Below are positions 5,171 through 7,967 of a DNA stretch of 7,967 bases, in pieces. Both the position numbers and the translations under genes were made by a program. The stretch lies in contig JAFGWD010000048.1 in the NCBI GenBank assembly GCA_016937315.1, forward strand, positions 1 to 7,967, given 5' to 3'. The DNA comes from Rhodospirillaceae bacterium (lineage in GTDB: Bacteria > Pseudomonadota > Alphaproteobacteria > Rhodospirillales > Rhodospirillaceae). The notes under the pieces were generated by a model. It saw only the letters and a program-made list of their open reading frames with translations, did no database searches and was not told where the DNA came from. Numbering within the stretch: position 1 is the first letter of the stretch; each line of letters begins with the position of its first letter.

Positions 5171-6187
5171 ATGCCCCTCATGTCATTTGTCTTATTTCGC
5201 CTTGCTGCACTTGCCCTGTTGCTTACCGCAGCAACGGAGGCCTCCGCCGAAGAAACCGGTACCATTTCGGTGCAAATCGAAAACGACCGCGTCGCCAATA
5301 CCGACCGCCACTATACCCATGGCACGCGTTTTGATTGGGTGTCCGACAAAACCACTGATGGTCCAGATTGGGTGCGCGAGGGACTGAATAGTCTGTACCC
5401 TTTGGCCGACATGCGAGCCGGACGCATCGGTTTCAGCATCGGACAGAGTATTTTCACACCCACCGACACCACAACCAAACAGCCAGTTGCGAACGACCGT
5501 CCCTATGCCGGATGGTTGTATGTTGGGGCCTCTGTCCATGCCGAAACTTCGCGCCACGTAAACGGGCAACGCCTGGACGCCCTCGACTCCGTGGAACTCG
5601 ACCTCGGCATCGTCGGACCACAAGCCTATGGGAGGAACATACAAAACGGCTTCCACGACTTGATCCAAGTTGACCGCGCCATGGGGTGGAATGAGCAATT
5701 GAAGAACGAGCCCGCCGTGGCTCTGTTCTTTTCCCGCACTTGGCGCCCTCAGCCCTGGAAAACCACAGGCTTGGAAGCCGACATCCTGCCACAGATCGGC
5801 GGCAGTCTGGGCAACGTCTATACCCACGCCGATGCTGGGCTAGTGGCACGTTTTGGCCAAGGTTTAGATATTGATTTCGGCCCAACCCACATCCGGCCCT
5901 CGTCATCGGGCATCGCAGCGATTGAGCCTTTGCGTAATTTTTCCTGGTATACCTTTATCGGCGCCAGCGGACGTGCCGTCGCACGCAATATTTTCCTGGA
6001 TGGAAACACCTTCGTCGACAGCCCCAACGTTGACAAAAACCCCTTTGTCGCTGATTTCCAGTTGGGTGTGGTGTTGGCCTTTTCCGGCTATCGCGTAACC
6101 TTTTCACAGGTCTTCCGCACTCCGGAATTCAAGGAACAAATCGGCTCTGACCGTTTCGGTTCGCTTACCCTGTCGGCGCGATTCTGA
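5171..6187 (+). CDS. lpxR: LpxR-family lipid A 3'-O-deacylase (DUF2219)
   Basis: LpxR is an outer-membrane beta-barrel enzyme that removes the 3'-acyloxyacyl chain from lipid A, altering surface charge and immune recognition; in Salmonella it is calcium-dependent. The 338-residue product has a signal peptide with probable cleavage after ASA (residue 26). Family signatures follow: IENDR (36-40), matching the catalytic Asn-Asp near the mature N-terminus; DRHYTHG (45-51); the hallmark NDRPYAGW (108-115); and GPQAYG (149-154) with GFHDLI (160-165), whose H162 probably corresponds to the catalytic His of Salmonella LpxR. The protein ends in Phe after an alternating strand, the outer-membrane barrel signature. 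Neither ATG (5171 or 5180) has a good Shine-Dalgarno; an in-frame stop at 5132 rules out a much longer form. Substrate activity is inferred from family. Confidence 0.88.
   Translation: MPLMSFVLFRLAALALLLTAATEASAEETGTISVQIENDRVANTDRHYTHGTRFDWVSDKTTDGPDWVREGLNSLYPLADMRAGRIGFSIGQSIFTPTDTTTKQPVANDRPYAGWLYVGASVHAETSRHVNGQRLDALDSVELDLGIVGPQAYGRNIQNGFHDLIQVDRAMGWNEQLKNEPAVALFFSRTWRPQPWKTTGLEADILPQIGGSLGNVYTHADAGLVARFGQGLDIDFGPTHIRPSSSGIAAIEPLRNFSWYTFIGASGRAVARNIFLDGNTFVDSPNVDKNPFVADFQLGVVLAFSGYRVTFSQVFRTPEFKEQIGSDRFGSLTLSARF
6165..6187. other. 23-bp convergent overlap of lpxR and cyclase gene ends
   Basis: The cyclase stop codon (TAA, complement of 6165-6167) lies inside the lpxR coding sequence, and lpxR ends with TGA at 6185-6187 inside the cyclase frame. 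A small inverted repeat, TCTGAAT (6183-6189) and ATTCAGA (6191-6197), spans the lpxR stop, but no T-run follows. I see no intrinsic terminator here, so the two 3' ends probably overlap as antisense transcripts. Confidence 0.85.
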
Positions 6188-7874
6188 ATGATTCAGACTG
6201 CGGCAAGACACACGCCACCTGGACACGATTGCGGCCTGCCGCTTTGGCCGCATAAAGCGCCCCATCCGCCAACTGCAGGGCTCGTTCCAAAGGTTGTCCG
6301 TCACACCACGGTGCCACACCAAAACTCGCTGTAACGGGAACGACTTTGCCCGCTGCATCCGTCACCTTAGCTTCTGCAAAACGCTCCCGGACTCGCTCTG
6401 CAACCCGTTTCCCACTTTCAATGTCCGAACCGGGCAACACCATGGCGAACTCCTCGCCTCCAATCCGACCCAAGGCATCGCTGGGGCGAATCATCTCCTG
6501 CACGATGCCGGTGAAGACTTTCAACACATGATCCCCAGTCGCGTGACCATATGTATCGTTAATCACCTTGAAATGGTCTAAATCGCAAATCACCATAGCC
6601 ACCGGATACCCGCCCCGCTTGGCACGGTCCGCCTCAACGGCGCATCGTTCGTTAAACGCACGCCGGTTCATCGCTCCCGTTAAAGGATCGGTCGTTGCCA
6701 ACCGATGCAATTCACTTTCCTTGCGTTTACGCTCGGTAATGTCGGAAAACGCCGTGTAGATTAGGGTATCTTCTTGAAGGCGCAGAATGGTGGTCGAAAC
6801 CTGCACCCAACACACGCGTCCATCAGAACACTGCATCCGGCCTTCGCGGTCTTCGACATGGCCGCAGGTATTCAATTCAGCCAAAAGCGCCGCATATTGC
6901 TCTGACGATTCCCAGCACGTCGCGGCAGGAATCCCCATCAACTCATGGATCGGTTTTCCAAAGAACTTGGCGGCCGCTTGATTCATGTAAACCACAATAC
7001 CACTGGTATGACGGCTCAAGACCACCGGAATTGGAGAGGCATCCATAATCGCACGCAGCGCAGCCTCGTTCTTTTGCAAGGCTTGCTCGACCCTTTTGCG
7101 TTCGGTGATATCGGAAAACGCCGCAAACAAAAGCTGTTCGCCATCCATCACCACCCGCGCCGCTGAAAACAGAACCCAGCATTTGCGACCAGACACCGTA
7201 CGCATGGTGATTTCAAAGTTTTCGATACGCCCGTTATCCGACAAATAGCCTTTCAGTTCCTCACTGAAAGTCTCGTCATCATAAAGATCGAAAATATTGA
7301 TATCCGACACGTTCTCAGAATCAATCCCGAACAAGGCCAAGGCTTGAGGGTTGGTCTGAATGACCCGACCATCCGTGCGTGCCAAAACATAGGGAACCGG
7401 CAAGGACTCAAAAACCCGCCGCAATTGGTCACGGGACAGCCGTAAGGCCTCGCGATTATCCCGCAAAAGCAACAAAGCCTCAGCCTGCCGACGCTCACGC
7501 GAACTCGTAAACCAAACCACACCCATGAAGATTAAGGGCCAAATCGCCATCGTGCCCGCCAAACTCAGCAGAGCAAGACGCAGAGGCACACCATCGAAAC
7601 GGGAAAGAATTGTCACCAAGCGCCCGTCAAACATCGCCACCGCGATCAGCACCGCCAAAGAGGACAACGACAGAACCAATGCCAGCACGAAAAGAACCCG
7701 TCGCAGCATGCTGCGACATGGCGAAACCTGTGCATCTATCTTGGTCTCATCATGGCGACAATCAAACGCGGCATACTCACCACGCACGCCAGTTTCGGGG
7801 GTTTCATTCACACTGGGGTCCGCCTGCTTTCCCAACCGATAAGGTATGGAGATACCCAAGGATTCCATTTCCAC
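6165..7874 (-). CDS. Membrane-anchored PAS-PAS-GGDEF diguanylate cyclase
   Basis: This 569-residue protein probably makes the second messenger cyclic di-GMP from two GTP at the inner membrane. After about 55 hydrophilic residues come two transmembrane segments (about 57-82 and 98-122) with a short periplasmic loop too small for a classical sensor. Next come a charged helical linker (126-155), a PAS domain (about 150-257) and a second PAS domain (about 270-380), each ending in the FSDITERKR signature. The GGDEF domain (about 390-555) shows DPLTG (396-400), the metal-binding D431 in CDLDHFKVIND, and an intact GGEEF active site (472-476). The RxxD product-inhibition site (R463-D466) lies exactly five residues before it. 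It should be active and feedback-inhibited. PAS ligands are unknown. The listed start is GTG; ATG at 7868, two codons in, is equally possible, and neither has a strong ribosome-binding site. The 3' end overlaps lpxR. Confidence 0.93.
   Translation of the reverse strand: MEMESLGISIPYRLGKQADPSVNETPETGVRGEYAAFDCRHDETKIDAQVSPCRSMLRRVLFVLALVLSLSSLAVLIAVAMFDGRLVTILSRFDGVPLRLALLSLAGTMAIWPLIFMGVVWFTSSRERRQAEALLLLRDNREALRLSRDQLRRVFESLPVPYVLARTDGRVIQTNPQALALFGIDSENVSDINIFDLYDDETFSEELKGYLSDNGRIENFEITMRTVSGRKCWVLFSAARVVMDGEQLLFAAFSDITERKRVEQALQKNEAALRAIMDASPIPVVLSRHTSGIVVYMNQAAAKFFGKPIHELMGIPAATCWESSEQYAALLAELNTCGHVEDREGRMQCSDGRVCWVQVSTTILRLQEDTLIYTAFSDITERKRKESELHRLATTDPLTGAMNRRAFNERCAVEADRAKRGGYPVAMVICDLDHFKVINDTYGHATGDHVLKVFTGIVQEMIRPSDALGRIGGEEFAMVLPGSDIESGKRVAERVRERFAEAKVTDAAGKVVPVTASFGVAPWCDGQPLERALQLADGALYAAKAAGRNRVQVACVLPQSESFRIAPTG
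7700..7717. repeat. 18-bp perfect palindrome inside the cyclase gene
   Basis: GTCGCAGCATGCTGCGAC is its own exact reverse complement. It lies in coding sequence just before the first transmembrane segment, and an in-frame ATG (codon 56) sits at its centre. No Shine-Dalgarno precedes that ATG. It may be an incidental product of codon choice, a protein-binding site, or a cruciform or hairpin element. Confidence 0.6.
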
Positions 7875-7967
7875 GTGCCATAGGACGTAAACTCATAAAT
7901 CCCGCCGGTTGCGCCGGAGCGATTTCGTTCGTCCGAACAGGAGAAAAGCGTAGACCGTAGCGGGGAC
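7875..7967. other. Upstream region of the cyclase gene
   Basis: These 93 bp should hold the leader and perhaps the promoter of the cyclase gene. I see no clear -35/-10 pair. A short dyad, GTTCG-TC-CGAAC, lies at 7927-7938. The plus strand has AGGAG at 7939-7943 but no start codon in range before the window ends, so a divergent gene cannot be called. Confidence 0.3.

Noticed and set aside
5131..5334. Small plus-strand open frame with a hydrophobic start (MMLAFLFLW)
   Set aside because: It overlaps the lpxR signal peptide region in another frame, turns Arg/Pro-rich, and has no ribosome-binding site; best read as a shadow.
7801..7896. Alternative short minus-strand frame starting with ATG at 7896
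   Set aside because: It is out of frame with the cyclase, ends after about 31 codons, and lacks a true Shine-Dalgarno; it does not suggest a frameshifted longer cyclase.

Overview
The window looks like ordinary chromosome of a free-living Gram-negative bacterium, most likely an alphaproteobacterium of the Rhodospirillales type. This rests on an estimated mid-50s GC content, Gram-negative envelope genes, an alphaproteobacterial-style long NudC, and a CowN nitrogen-fixation protection protein. I ran no database search, so names are from recognised motifs. I see no mobile element, CRISPR array, tRNA or rRNA gene.

Layout. (1) 1-243: the probable last codons of an upstream gene, then a structured RNA region ending in a strong intrinsic terminator 41 bp before rimO. 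(2) 244-1569 (+): rimO, the ribosomal protein S12 methylthiotransferase. (3) 1733-2554 (+): an OmpA-domain lipoprotein, sharing a bidirectional terminator (2575-2606) with the next, convergent gene. (4) 2619-3362 (-): a secreted DUF4198 protein, possibly involved in nickel or cobalt handling. Its promoter is overlapped by two abutting perfect 12-bp palindromes. (5) 3481-4458 (-): nudC, NADH/NAD-cap pyrophosphatase. (6) 4557-4868 (-): cowN, which protects nitrogenase from carbon monoxide, behind a well-formed sigma-54 (-24/-12) promoter. (7) 5171-6187 (+): an LpxR-family outer-membrane lipid A 3'-O-deacylase. (8) 6165-7874 (-): a membrane-anchored PAS-PAS-GGDEF diguanylate cyclase whose 3' end overlaps the end of lpxR by 23 bp.

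How the parts relate. The genes do not form one pathway. Three are envelope or periplasmic (OmpA lipoprotein, DUF4198, LpxR), one is translation-related (rimO), one is NAD/RNA metabolism (nudC), one is signalling (the cyclase), and one is an outlying nitrogen-fixation accessory gene. cowN and nudC lie on the same strand 98 bp apart and may be co-transcribed. The best leads are regulatory: a possible terminator/antiterminator switch upstream of rimO, the sigma-54 promoter and Shine-Dalgarno hairpin of cowN, and the tandem palindromic operator of the DUF4198 gene. I found no convincing wholly new multi-gene system.
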